IMG/VR virus record: IMGVR_UViG_3300004807_000040
Span: 1-46,248 of that record
Reading direction: 5' to 3' (one strand)
Origin: a virus
Length of the DNA stretch: 46,248 nt
The notes beneath the pieces are model-generated. The model had not been told where the DNA came from, did not search any database, and worked only from the letters and a program-made list of their open reading frames with translations. The translations under genes and the position numbers were made by a program. Position 1 is the first letter of the stretch, and each line of letters starts with the position of its first letter. This document shows, piece by piece, positions 38,119-45,627 of the stretch.

Positions 38119-38901
38119 GTGAAAAAACAAATTATTAAACGTATCTTTGTAACTGGACCTGCTGGTAGTTTTTGGAGTAGTGTCGATCAAAGATTGCGGC
38201 GAGCATTAATGCATGCTGATAACACCGACATTACACCACAGCGCATGTGGATCAAACCAAACGGTGAAAAAACACATTATGGCGCATACTTTAACAAAGG
38301 TAATGAGTTTGGTGATTGGATAACCAAGTTTCACAAATATAATCGTGAGGAGATTATAGAAACACTCGATAGTGTTTTTATCCCACAACCAGAAGAACCT
38401 TTTCTTATACGTTTGCACAAGTGTCATGATTTTTGTTTGCATTTAGATCAGATTGTAGAACAATTTCCTGATGCTGCTATTGTTACTGTGAATAATGACC
38501 CACATCGATGCTTGCACAATTGGCATAAGAGCGGTGCTTTTACTACACCTTATGACAAATATCCAGATGAAGTTTTTAATTTAGATTATGAACACATTTG
38601 GGAAGAAATAAATTTGCATCACTGGACAATTAAACTGTGGAACCGTAAAATGAAACTAGAAACTTCACGGTTCACTAAAAAATTCATTCAGTCAAACTTC
38701 AAAGTTCCGCTAAATTCTAAGTTTGCAAATAGCAAAGAAAGAATATATGATGGAGTTGAGACATTACATATGTCACGTGATGGTAGTCATGGTTTAATAC
38801 CTACCGTAGAAGTTTCTTGTTATCCATGGAAAACAGGATATTTGACAAATGATGAAATAAAAAGTAAAATACCTAAGTTCTTTGGAGATGATGATGAATA
38901 A
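38119..38901 (+). CDS. Sulfotransferase-like P-loop protein, copy 1 (260 aa)
   Basis: RIFVTGPAGSFWSSVDQRLRRAL resembles the 5'-phosphosulfate loop of sulfotransferases, and QFPDAAIVTVNNDPHRCLHNW resembles the 3'-phosphate-binding segment (strand, R/D, then Ser or His). GAYFNKGNEFGDWITKF lies between them. The family call is tentative. GTG start at 38119, 3 nt after the previous stop. Its paralog follows with an 8-nt overlap. Potential substrate: sugars of the glycan cassette or a host metabolite. Confidence 0.55.
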   Translation: MKKQIIKRIFVTGPAGSFWSSVDQRLRRALMHADNTDITPQRMWIKPNGEKTHYGAYFNKGNEFGDWITKFHKYNREEIIETLDSVFIPQPEEPFLIRLHKCHDFCLHLDQIVEQFPDAAIVTVNNDPHRCLHNWHKSGAFTTPYDKYPDEVFNLDYEHIWEEINLHHWTIKLWNRKMKLETSRFTKKFIQSNFKVPLNSKFANSKERIYDGVETLHMSRDGSHGLIPTVEVSCYPWKTGYLTNDEIKSKIPKFFGDDDE

Positions 38902-39649
38902 GCAAGTGATAAAACGAATATTTCTTACTGGTCCGCCTGGCAGTATGTGGAGTGGTTGTGACCGTAGATTGCGTGAGGCATTCCTTGATATAGATAATAG
39001 CGATTGGAATGAAAAACGTCAGTGGAAACGTGATACTGGACAGATACCGCATCGTGGTGCTTATTTTAACGTTGGTAATGAGTTTGGTGATTGGATACTA
39101 AACTTTGGAAAATATACTCGTGAAGAAATCTTATCAGTAGTTGATAGTGTATTCTTACCACAACCAGATAAAGAAATACTAATTCGTATTCACAAAAGTC
39201 ATGAGTTTGCGCATCATCTAGATCAAATTATGGAACAGTTTCCAGAAGCAGCAATTATAACAATTAATAATGATCCACATCGTTGCTTGGCTAATTGGGG
39301 ATTATGTGATGGTTTTAACCATGTATATGACCCATATCCTGAACATATTTTTCATAATGATTATGAAATGTTATGGGAAGAAATTTGCTATCAACATTAT
39401 GCAATTAAACACTGGAATCGTAAGCATAATTTACCTGTATCACAACTTACAAAAGAATGGATTAGAACTAATTTTACTGATAGATTAACTCCTACCTATG
39501 CTGATCCTACTGAAAATTACTGGGATGGTGTTAAAACTTTGTATTATCCACAAGACTATGGCAGAGGATTGGTTAGTGGACTTCAATTATCTTGTATTCC
39601 TTGGCGTGAGCCAATAAATAGTAGTAACTTGGAGAATACAAATGAATGA
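38894..39649 (+). CDS. Sulfotransferase-like P-loop protein, copy 2 (251 aa)
   Basis: A close paralog of the previous gene: RIFLTGPPGSMWSGCDRRLREAF, GAYFNVGNEFGDWILNF, SVFLPQPDKEILIRIHKSHEF, QFPEAAIITINNDPHRCLANW. By eye nearly half the positions are identical throughout. The ATG at 38894 is preceded by GGAGATG. It overlaps the next gene by 8 nt, so the three genes from 38119 to 40376 form one unit. Confidence 0.55.
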   Translation: MNKQVIKRIFLTGPPGSMWSGCDRRLREAFLDIDNSDWNEKRQWKRDTGQIPHRGAYFNVGNEFGDWILNFGKYTREEILSVVDSVFLPQPDKEILIRIHKSHEFAHHLDQIMEQFPEAAIITINNDPHRCLANWGLCDGFNHVYDPYPEHIFHNDYEMLWEEICYQHYAIKHWNRKHNLPVSQLTKEWIRTNFTDRLTPTYADPTENYWDGVKTLYYPQDYGRGLVSGLQLSCIPWREPINSSNLENTNE

Positions 39650-40376
39650 TTTAGATTGGTTTCAAGAAGCAAAATCACTAAGTGCTTATCACTTTGATAA
39701 TGATAGAATTGATCCACGTTTTGATGCGGCTATTGGTTTAGGACGTTTTAGTGGTGATTGGAGTGATGAAGTTGAAGAAATCGTTTCAAGAGCACTGCCT
39801 GTAAGCATGGCTGTTCGTGGTAACGTAAAACAAACAAAATATCACGAAGAAAGTTATAATGGTCCAGATGCAGATCATGGTCAACTTAAAAATGGCAAGT
39901 ATGAGTTTGAAAAGCAATTCTTTGATAAGACAGATGTTGATTACGACAAATACCAGATTATAACAAAGACTGCTGAATGGGGACCAAAAGTTCAAAAGAT
40001 GATTGATTGTTTTGCCTTTGCAAATCCACAGTGGCATACTGTTCATGTTCAAAGAACTGGTCAAGTGTTTCCTTACCATATCGATGTATTCCATCGTCGC
40101 AATACTATTGCAGACGTTGATCCAAGTAAGGTATTGCGTGTAATGGTCATGCTTAATGACTGGCAACCAGGTATGTGGTTTGGTTATGGTAACTACACTT
40201 ATACACACTGGAAAGCAGGCGACTTCCATACATTCAGTCACAAAGATACACCGCATTATACAGCAAATGCCAGTTTCACTCCACGTGTAAGTGCATTACT
40301 TACAGGCGTTGTTACTTCTGAAACAGAAGCATTTTTATATAAAGCAAGAACTACTGATAGCATCGCTATAGATTAA
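39642..40376 (+). CDS. 2OG-Fe(II) / Asp-Asn hydroxylase-like dioxygenase, 244 aa
   Basis: The Fe-binding facial triad is visible: HID in VFPYHIDVFHR and a distal His in THWKAGDFHTFSHKDTPHYTANASFTPRVSAL, with the Arg that would bind 2-oxoglutarate. VMVMLNDWQPGMWFGYGNYTY lies between. This order resembles the aspartyl/asparaginyl beta-hydroxylase cupin. Marine phages often carry such enzymes; the target is unknown. It is coupled to the sulfotransferase-like pair. Confidence 0.75.
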   Translation: MNDLDWFQEAKSLSAYHFDNDRIDPRFDAAIGLGRFSGDWSDEVEEIVSRALPVSMAVRGNVKQTKYHEESYNGPDADHGQLKNGKYEFEKQFFDKTDVDYDKYQIITKTAEWGPKVQKMIDCFAFANPQWHTVHVQRTGQVFPYHIDVFHRRNTIADVDPSKVLRVMVMLNDWQPGMWFGYGNYTYTHWKAGDFHTFSHKDTPHYTANASFTPRVSALLTGVVTSETEAFLYKARTTDSIAID

Positions 40377-40378
40377 TA

Positions 40379-40407
40379 TTGCATTTAACATAAACATACA
40401 TTATATT
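40379..40407 (+). promoter_or_regulatory. Sigma70-like promoter of uvsW, near-leaderless
   Basis: TTGCAT (40379-40384), 17-bp spacer, TATATT (40402-40407); the ATG at 40414 follows after 6 nt with no Shine-Dalgarno. Confidence 0.6.
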
Positions 40408-40413
40408 ATATGA

Positions 40414-41856
40414 ATGTTATGCAAAATTGTAATTAGGGATGAAGTTAATTGCAAAATAGAGGGACTTGATGTTGATACTCGTCGCAGATTAGTGACGAAA
40501 TTCAAATATGAAGTCCCTTATGCACGTCATTTACCCAGTGTTAAGTTAGGCCGTTGGGATGGTAAGGTTGCTTACTTTCAACTTGGCGGTTCTACGTTTA
40601 TTAATTTACTACCAGAAATTATAGAGTGGTTGCAAGACCGTAATTGGGATTTTGAAGTTGTAGATCATCGTGTATCACGACAACAACTTGAGTTTGTTGC
40701 AATTAATGAAAATACATTTAGTAATAAAACTTGGCCAAAAGGTCATCCACAAGAAGGCAAACCAATAGTTCTTCGTGATTATCAAGTTGAAATTGTAAAC
40801 GAGTTTTTAAGCAATCCACAAGGTATACAAGAAGTAGCAACTGGTGCTGGCAAAACAATTATGACAGCAGCACTATCGCACAGCGTTGAAAAGTATGGTC
40901 GCACTATTATCATCGTGCCCAATAAAAGTCTTGTGACACAAACAGAAGCAGATTATATAAATCTTGGATTAGATGTTGGTGTTTATTTCGGTGACCGTAA
41001 AGAATTAGGTCGCACACATACTATCTGCACATGGCAAAGCCTAAACAATCTGCTAAAGAAAAATAAAGATGGCGATGAATGGACAGCCATGCTAAATGTT
41101 GTTGCTATTATCGTTGATGAAGTGCATCAAGCAAAAGCAGAAGTTCTTAAAACACTACTCACAGATCACTTTGCTAATGTTCCTATTCGTTGGGGCTTAA
41201 CAGGAACAGTTCCAAAAGAACAGTTTGAACGTGCTGCGCTGCTTGTATCATTTGGTCAGGTGCTTAATCAATTAAGTGCGGCTGAACTACAAGAACGTGG
41301 TGTATTAAGTCAGTGCCATGTGAATATAGTTCAAACTGTTGAATACAGTCAGTTCAAAAATTATCAAGCCGAACTAAAATATCTCACTACCAATAGTGAG
41401 CGTTTGGATTATCTTGCAAACATGATTGGTGAAATTATTAAAACTGGCAATACACTTGTGCTAGTTGATCGCCGTGAATGTGGTGATGAACTTGTTTCAC
41501 GATTACCTAACAGCGTTTTTGTTCACGGAGATATGAAAGTAGATGAACGCAAAGAACACTATGATGAAGTTGCAGATGTTAGCGATAAAATTATTATCGC
41601 AACTTATGGAGTGGCTGCAGTTGGTATTAATATTCCTCGTATTTTTAATCTTGTTCTTATTGAACCTGGCAAGTCATTCGTTCGTGTCATTCAGTCTATC
41701 GGTCGTGGCATACGCAAAGCAGAAGATAAAGATTTTGTCCAAATATGGGACATAACAGCAGATTGTAATTTTGCAAAACGACATCTTACAAAACGCAAAC
41801 AATTTTATAAAGATGCAAAATATCCGTTCACTCAAGAAAAGAGTGTTTACAAATGA
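40414..41856 (+). CDS. uvsW: DNA/RNA helicase UvsW
   Basis: SF2 helicase with Q-motif-like region LRDYQVEIVNEF, Walker A ATGAGKT (142-148), DEVH box at 235-238, GLTGTVPK, VLVDRREC, and motif VI VIQSIGRGIRK. The N-terminal 110 residues form the UvsW-specific domain (RRLVTKFKYEVPYARHLPSVKLGRWDGK). T4 UvsW unwinds branched recombination intermediates and R-loops and switches replication from origin to recombination mode. At 480 aa it is close to T4 (503 aa). Stop overlaps the next start (ATGA). Confidence 0.95.
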   Translation: MLCKIVIRDEVNCKIEGLDVDTRRRLVTKFKYEVPYARHLPSVKLGRWDGKVAYFQLGGSTFINLLPEIIEWLQDRNWDFEVVDHRVSRQQLEFVAINENTFSNKTWPKGHPQEGKPIVLRDYQVEIVNEFLSNPQGIQEVATGAGKTIMTAALSHSVEKYGRTIIIVPNKSLVTQTEADYINLGLDVGVYFGDRKELGRTHTICTWQSLNNLLKKNKDGDEWTAMLNVVAIIVDEVHQAKAEVLKTLLTDHFANVPIRWGLTGTVPKEQFERAALLVSFGQVLNQLSAAELQERGVLSQCHVNIVQTVEYSQFKNYQAELKYLTTNSERLDYLANMIGEIIKTGNTLVLVDRRECGDELVSRLPNSVFVHGDMKVDERKEHYDEVADVSDKIIIATYGVAAVGINIPRIFNLVLIEPGKSFVRVIQSIGRGIRKAEDKDFVQIWDITADCNFAKRHLTKRKQFYKDAKYPFTQEKSVYK

Positions 41857-42623
41857 AAATAGTAGTGTGTGGTTGTTCATTTAGCGCAGTTAGTAATCTT
41901 CCTGAATATAGTGGCACACACTGGAGTGAAATACTTGCTACAAAACTTGGTGCAGAACTTATAAGTTTTGCTCGCCAAGGTATTGGTAATAATGTGATAC
42001 GGTTACAAATTGATGAAGCAATTAAGATCAAACCTGATTGGGTATTAATTGCTAGCACCACCGAAGATAGATTAGAGTTTCCGATTGAAAAATTTATAAA
42101 GATAATTGATGGTAGCCCTAACCATAGTGCAAAACCAGAAAATCGTAACGGTTATCGTTGGGAAGATGGACTAAAAAACTTTAATTACGGCGATGCGCAT
42201 CCTTATCGTATGATTTCTGAAACCATGTTTAGCGTAATTGAAAATTATGAACATAATTATCGTATTGCTAAAGTTGATAGGCATACTCGCAAGGCTATGG
42301 AAAGTTACGCAGCCTTTCTTTATGATGCACACTGGAAACGTCAAGTAGACAATTGGGTGCTGTTCAGTGGTTTATGGAAACTTGATGCGTTAAAGATACC
42401 TTTTATTTTTAATGGTTGGAACTCATATATTCGTGGCAGAGGATGGAATCATGATTTCCCACGAGATTTTACGGACAAATATTTTGCACCACCACCTTTT
42501 GCACTAGGTGCATTTTGCGATAGTTATCCATTAACAGGTCCAGACCCTGGTTACCATACACATCCAGATGGACAAGTTGCTATTGCTGAATTATATTATA
42601 ATTTTATTAAGGAAAAACAGTGA
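41853..42623 (+). CDS. SGNH-hydrolase-like protein, 256 aa
   Basis: The N-terminus MKIVVCGCSFSAVSNLPEYSGTHWSEILATKLG has the block I position GCSFS, followed by ARQGIGNNVI (Gly and Asn of blocks II-III), and near the end GYHTHPDGQVAIAELYY, which fits the DxxH block. The family has esterase or acyl-hydrolase enzymes of the SGNH type. In phages such proteins may modify sugars; the substrate is unknown. Coupled by a 4-nt overlap to uvsW. Confidence 0.7.
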   Translation: MKIVVCGCSFSAVSNLPEYSGTHWSEILATKLGAELISFARQGIGNNVIRLQIDEAIKIKPDWVLIASTTEDRLEFPIEKFIKIIDGSPNHSAKPENRNGYRWEDGLKNFNYGDAHPYRMISETMFSVIENYEHNYRIAKVDRHTRKAMESYAAFLYDAHWKRQVDNWVLFSGLWKLDALKIPFIFNGWNSYIRGRGWNHDFPRDFTDKYFAPPPFALGAFCDSYPLTGPDPGYHTHPDGQVAIAELYYNFIKEKQ

Positions 42624-43120
42624 GAATACTAACAGTAGACAATACCGTATTTGAGATGAATAATTTACCAGAACAAGTTGATGACCTGCGATTCTGTGTG
42701 CTAGACAATAGTAACCCACCAGAAGCAGATTATTATTTTTTGCCGCTAGTATTTTTAGAAAGTTTTAATGATCCAGCACTTGTTCTTAAAATAGGACAAC
42801 ATCGTATTATGATGCCGTATAATTGGCGTATTCTTATTGGTGAAGCAGAAATTGGTGATCTAGAAGCACTACCACTTACAAAATTAAATGATCGTGGATT
42901 CCAAGCATTTACATTTAACCCGTTGAGTAGTTTTCGTGCTAACTTTTTACCAATAGAAATTGAAGATGTTTATCAAGATGTGCGTTGGTATTTTCCTAAA
43001 CTAAAGAATGGACAGTTGCTTTGTATCCCAATTAGTGAAGGTCCAAAACCAGTTTGTGCATACTTTGTTAAGGAAATTAGTCGTGCAAGCGAGACTATTG
43101 ACATCCAAAATATAGTATAG
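42620..43120 (+). CDS. Hypothetical protein, 166 aa
   Basis: Begins MRILTVDNTVFEMNNLPEQVDDLRFCVLDNS and has a C-terminal block LPIEIEDVYQDVRWYFPKLKNGQLLCIPISEGPKPVCAYFVKEI, remembered as conserved in marine phages. No function known. GTG start at 42620 overlaps the previous stop by 4 nt. Its last codons contain a consensus promoter for the next gene. Confidence 0.7.
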   Translation: MRILTVDNTVFEMNNLPEQVDDLRFCVLDNSNPPEADYYFLPLVFLESFNDPALVLKIGQHRIMMPYNWRILIGEAEIGDLEALPLTKLNDRGFQAFTFNPLSSFRANFLPIEIEDVYQDVRWYFPKLKNGQLLCIPISEGPKPVCAYFVKEISRASETIDIQNIV

Positions 43121-43126
43121 TATAAT
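43098..43126 (+). promoter_or_regulatory. Perfect sigma70 consensus promoter, near-leaderless
   Basis: TTGACA (43098-43103), 17-bp spacer, TATAAT (43121-43126), lying in the 3' end of the upstream gene. The ATG at 43133 follows after 6 nt without a Shine-Dalgarno. Confidence 0.82.
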
Positions 43127-43132
43127 ATTACC

Positions 43133-43387
43133 ATGAGCATTTTAGGACCAATACCACCACCAAAACATTATTATACTGATGAGTATCTTGAATGGATGGC
43201 TATACTTAAAGCAACAGAAACCAATCCTACGCTTAAAGATGCTGCAAATCAGTTGCGCGTGTTGTATAACATGAGTGAAGAAGCACAACCTGATCCAATA
43301 GAACAGTTGTCTGACATTATGACTGTAACTATGATTGACCACATAAACCATGAAATATTGGAAACGATAACCTATGGCAAACGTTAA
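43133..43387 (+). CDS. Small hypothetical protein with repeated helix box, 84 aa
   Basis: Contains WMAILKATETNPTLKDAANQL, found again in the next gene as WLAILRATETNPTLKDLADQM. The segment is a helix-turn-helix-like pair of helices. The C-terminus is acidic and helical. It starts at a leaderless-type promoter. Function unknown; a replication-linked role is suggested only by the following gp62-like gene. Confidence 0.65.
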   Translation: MSILGPIPPPKHYYTDEYLEWMAILKATETNPTLKDAANQLRVLYNMSEEAQPDPIEQLSDIMTVTMIDHINHEILETITYGKR

Positions 43388-43580
43388 AACACAAGGTAGT
43401 GGTATCAGCACTCTTGATTACGATAGCGATGTAACCATTCGTAAATCTAGATGGTTAGCAATTCTTCGTGCTACCGAAACCAATCCTACGCTAAAAGACC
43501 TGGCTGATCAAATGTATATAATTTATGAGATGAGTCAAGAAAAGCAAAAAGAAGAAGAACGGGAATTTATAGGTGGTTAA
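43374..43580 (+). CDS. Small hypothetical protein with repeated helix box, 68 aa
   Basis: Shares the ATETNPTLKD helix box with its neighbour, including near-identical nucleotides, so a partial tandem duplication is likely. The C-terminus is charged (QEKQKEEEREF). It overlaps the previous gene by 14 nt and the next by 8 nt. Confidence 0.65.
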   Translation: MANVKTQGSGISTLDYDSDVTIRKSRWLAILRATETNPTLKDLADQMYIIYEMSQEKQKEEEREFIGG

Positions 43581-44037
43581 CAAACTTGACATTGGCTTTG
43601 AAATGGCACAGTTGGATACTAAGAACTGTGCTTTCTATGATGAACTCACCGATGAAGAACGTAAGAAGTTCTCTACATATCTTATGTTGCGTTGGGGCAG
43701 TGTAGTCAACGGTATTCCAGAATTGCAGCAATATTATCTACAAGCAATGAATGAACGTGTAAACAAGCGTTTCTTTGATATCAATAAGCATCCTAAATTA
43801 CAATGGCTGCTATTGACTACTGTCTCCCCTAACATGGGCAAGCATCGCCATGAATGGATGGCATACAGTAGCAAGATTGCTAAGAACAAACGAGCACAGA
43901 AAATGTTAGAATTATATCCGCATATTAAAAACGATGAAGCGGAACTTCTTTCTTATAAAATGACAGATGAACAATATAAAAGTATGTTAGTTGAACTTGG
44001 ATACAGCGATAAAGAAATCAAAGAGGCACTAAAATGA
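43573..44037 (+). CDS. 62: Putative clamp-loader small subunit (gp62-like), 154 aa
   Basis: The block LDIGFEMAQLDTKNCAFYDELTDEERKKFSTYLMLRWGSVVN and HPKLQWLLLTTVSPNMGKHRHEWM match, from memory, the gp62-like clamp-loader subunit of marine T4-like phages, which works with gp44 to load the gp45 clamp. T4 gp62 is 187 aa. GTG start at 43573 with AGGTG in the overlap. Genes 44 and 45 are not in the window, so the assignment lacks support from context. Confidence 0.5.
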   Translation: MVNKLDIGFEMAQLDTKNCAFYDELTDEERKKFSTYLMLRWGSVVNGIPELQQYYLQAMNERVNKRFFDINKHPKLQWLLLTTVSPNMGKHRHEWMAYSSKIAKNKRAQKMLELYPHIKNDEAELLSYKMTDEQYKSMLVELGYSDKEIKEALK

Positions 44038-44249
44038 CCATAAAAACTGCAACAACAAATGATTATAGAGTAGCATCAATACTTGTAAGTGAAACATATG
44101 GTGGTCAATCGTTATATTTGAACTTTACACCTGATATGATTGAATTAGTTACATGGTGGCAAGAATGGAAACCAGTATTCCAAAGTAAAGATGCAAGTGT
44201 AATTGATGCACTTATTCAAGCACGAACGTTACACGAGATTACAAAATAA
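44034..44249 (+). CDS. Hypothetical protein, 71 aa
   Basis: MTIKTATTNDYRVASILVSETYGGQSLYLNF, ending in helices (ASVIDALIQARTLHEIT). It overlaps the gp62-like gene by 4 nt. No family recognised. Confidence 0.6.
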   Translation: MTIKTATTNDYRVASILVSETYGGQSLYLNFTPDMIELVTWWQEWKPVFQSKDASVIDALIQARTLHEITK

Positions 44250-44250
44250 A

Positions 44251-45093
44251 ATGGACTTGCTTACTGTTGTTTATCGTGATGAATTAGAGTTGCTTAAAAC
44301 ACAAGCATACAGTATAGCTTACTATTTTCTTGATGAAATACAAAACATTTATGTTATCTTGAACGATGATACACTTACACATAGTGATATAGATACTTTA
44401 TGGTGGGGTTATCATCATGATAAACTACGTATATTTCACCGTAATGAATTTGGTTACTATCCTAAAGAACATTTAACAGGTTGGTATACACAACAAGTAT
44501 GTAAGATATTAGGCACGGCACATGCAGAAAGCAAGTGGTGCATGATACTTGATGCCAAAACATGGTTTGTTCGTCCATTTGAGATTGAAGAAGTATTTGA
44601 TCAATATAATCGTGCGCATTTTGCTAGTTGGCCTTGCACTAGTCCACACTGGCAAAGTGGACTAGAGTTCTTAAAACAAAAATATAATATTACAAATTTT
44701 AACTGGATTAGTCCTGCTGGCGTTCCTTTTGTTGCGCACACGCATTCTATGCGTGACATGGTTGCAAGCGAACCAAATTATGTAGAATGGTTTGAAAGTA
44801 ATTGTCAATTTCCAAGCAAGGTAACTCCAAATACACATGGTATTACTGAATTTTTATGTTATAGTGCTTGGATAAGCAAAAATACCTTGTTTGATGATTT
44901 GTATAGTGGCAAACAAAAAATTGGTGTGCATCATATTGCTGATTATGAAGTAGATACATTTCATAACTGGTTTTTTAATTTACAGAAAGATCATACGGCT
45001 CTTACTGCAAGTGTGCATCCTCGTGCATATAAACTTTTAGATGTTGACCAACGTAAAGCATGGGATGATTTTGTGAAAGAAAGAATAATATGA
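44251..45093 (+). CDS. Glycosyltransferase-like (DUF6492-type), 280 aa
   Basis: MDLLTVVYRDELELLKTQAYSI, GWYTQQVCKILGTAHAESKWCMILDAKTWFVRPF, and PFVAHTHSMRDM are typical of DUF6492-type glycosyltransferase-like proteins: a nucleotide-sugar fold with a DAKT acid motif in place of DxD. The ATG at 44251 is used; a frame opening at 44203 would overlap the previous gene. It overlaps the next gene by 4 nt. Confidence 0.75.
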   Translation: MDLLTVVYRDELELLKTQAYSIAYYFLDEIQNIYVILNDDTLTHSDIDTLWWGYHHDKLRIFHRNEFGYYPKEHLTGWYTQQVCKILGTAHAESKWCMILDAKTWFVRPFEIEEVFDQYNRAHFASWPCTSPHWQSGLEFLKQKYNITNFNWISPAGVPFVAHTHSMRDMVASEPNYVEWFESNCQFPSKVTPNTHGITEFLCYSAWISKNTLFDDLYSGKQKIGVHHIADYEVDTFHNWFFNLQKDHTALTASVHPRAYKLLDVDQRKAWDDFVKERII

Positions 45094-45620
45094 AAGCCAT
45101 ATGCATGGTTGCGCATCCAGATGATTGTGCAATTTTTGGTTATCAATTCATTATGGAACATCGTGATTGGGATTGGACAATTTGCTATCTTACCTATCAA
45201 CGAACCGATCCTCGTGGCGCAGAAATCGCAGAATTTTGGAAACAACGTAATATTCCTACCATTTTTGCTGGTTTGCCTGATAAATGGGAAAGTGTAAAGA
45301 AAAACGAACTTGGATTTAATAGTGGTGATGCAGAACAGTGGATACGTGCTGTATGCGATGGTGTAGATATAATACTTACTCATAATGAGAAAGGTGAGTA
45401 TGGACATCCTCATCATATATTCATCCACAAAGTAACGAGTTTTATTACTATACCTAAAATTTGGTTCGGAAGTTATCCTGATTATTATAATCAACTAATT
45501 AACACAGTTACACCGCCATATGATCCAAGTGAACTTCCACTTCACGAAGAGATAATTCGTGGATTTGATTTGACATCGTGGAAATATTATATTACCACTG
45601 CAGCACAAAAACTGTTATAA
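45090..45620 (+). CDS. PIG-L/LmbE-type deacetylase, 176 aa
   Basis: The zinc motif AHPDD at residues 8-12 (His9, Asp11/Asp12) and HNEKGEYGHPHH carry the metal and catalytic residues of the N-acetylglucosaminyl deacetylase family. It removes acetyl groups from sugars such as GlcNAc. At 176 aa it is a little short for the family. Coupled with the DUF6492-type glycosyltransferase, it suggests a second glycan-modification unit. Confidence 0.88.
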   Translation: MKAICMVAHPDDCAIFGYQFIMEHRDWDWTICYLTYQRTDPRGAEIAEFWKQRNIPTIFAGLPDKWESVKKNELGFNSGDAEQWIRAVCDGVDIILTHNEKGEYGHPHHIFIHKVTSFITIPKIWFGSYPDYYNQLINTVTPPYDPSELPLHEEIIRGFDLTSWKYYITTAAQKLL

Positions 45621-45627
45621 TTATAAT

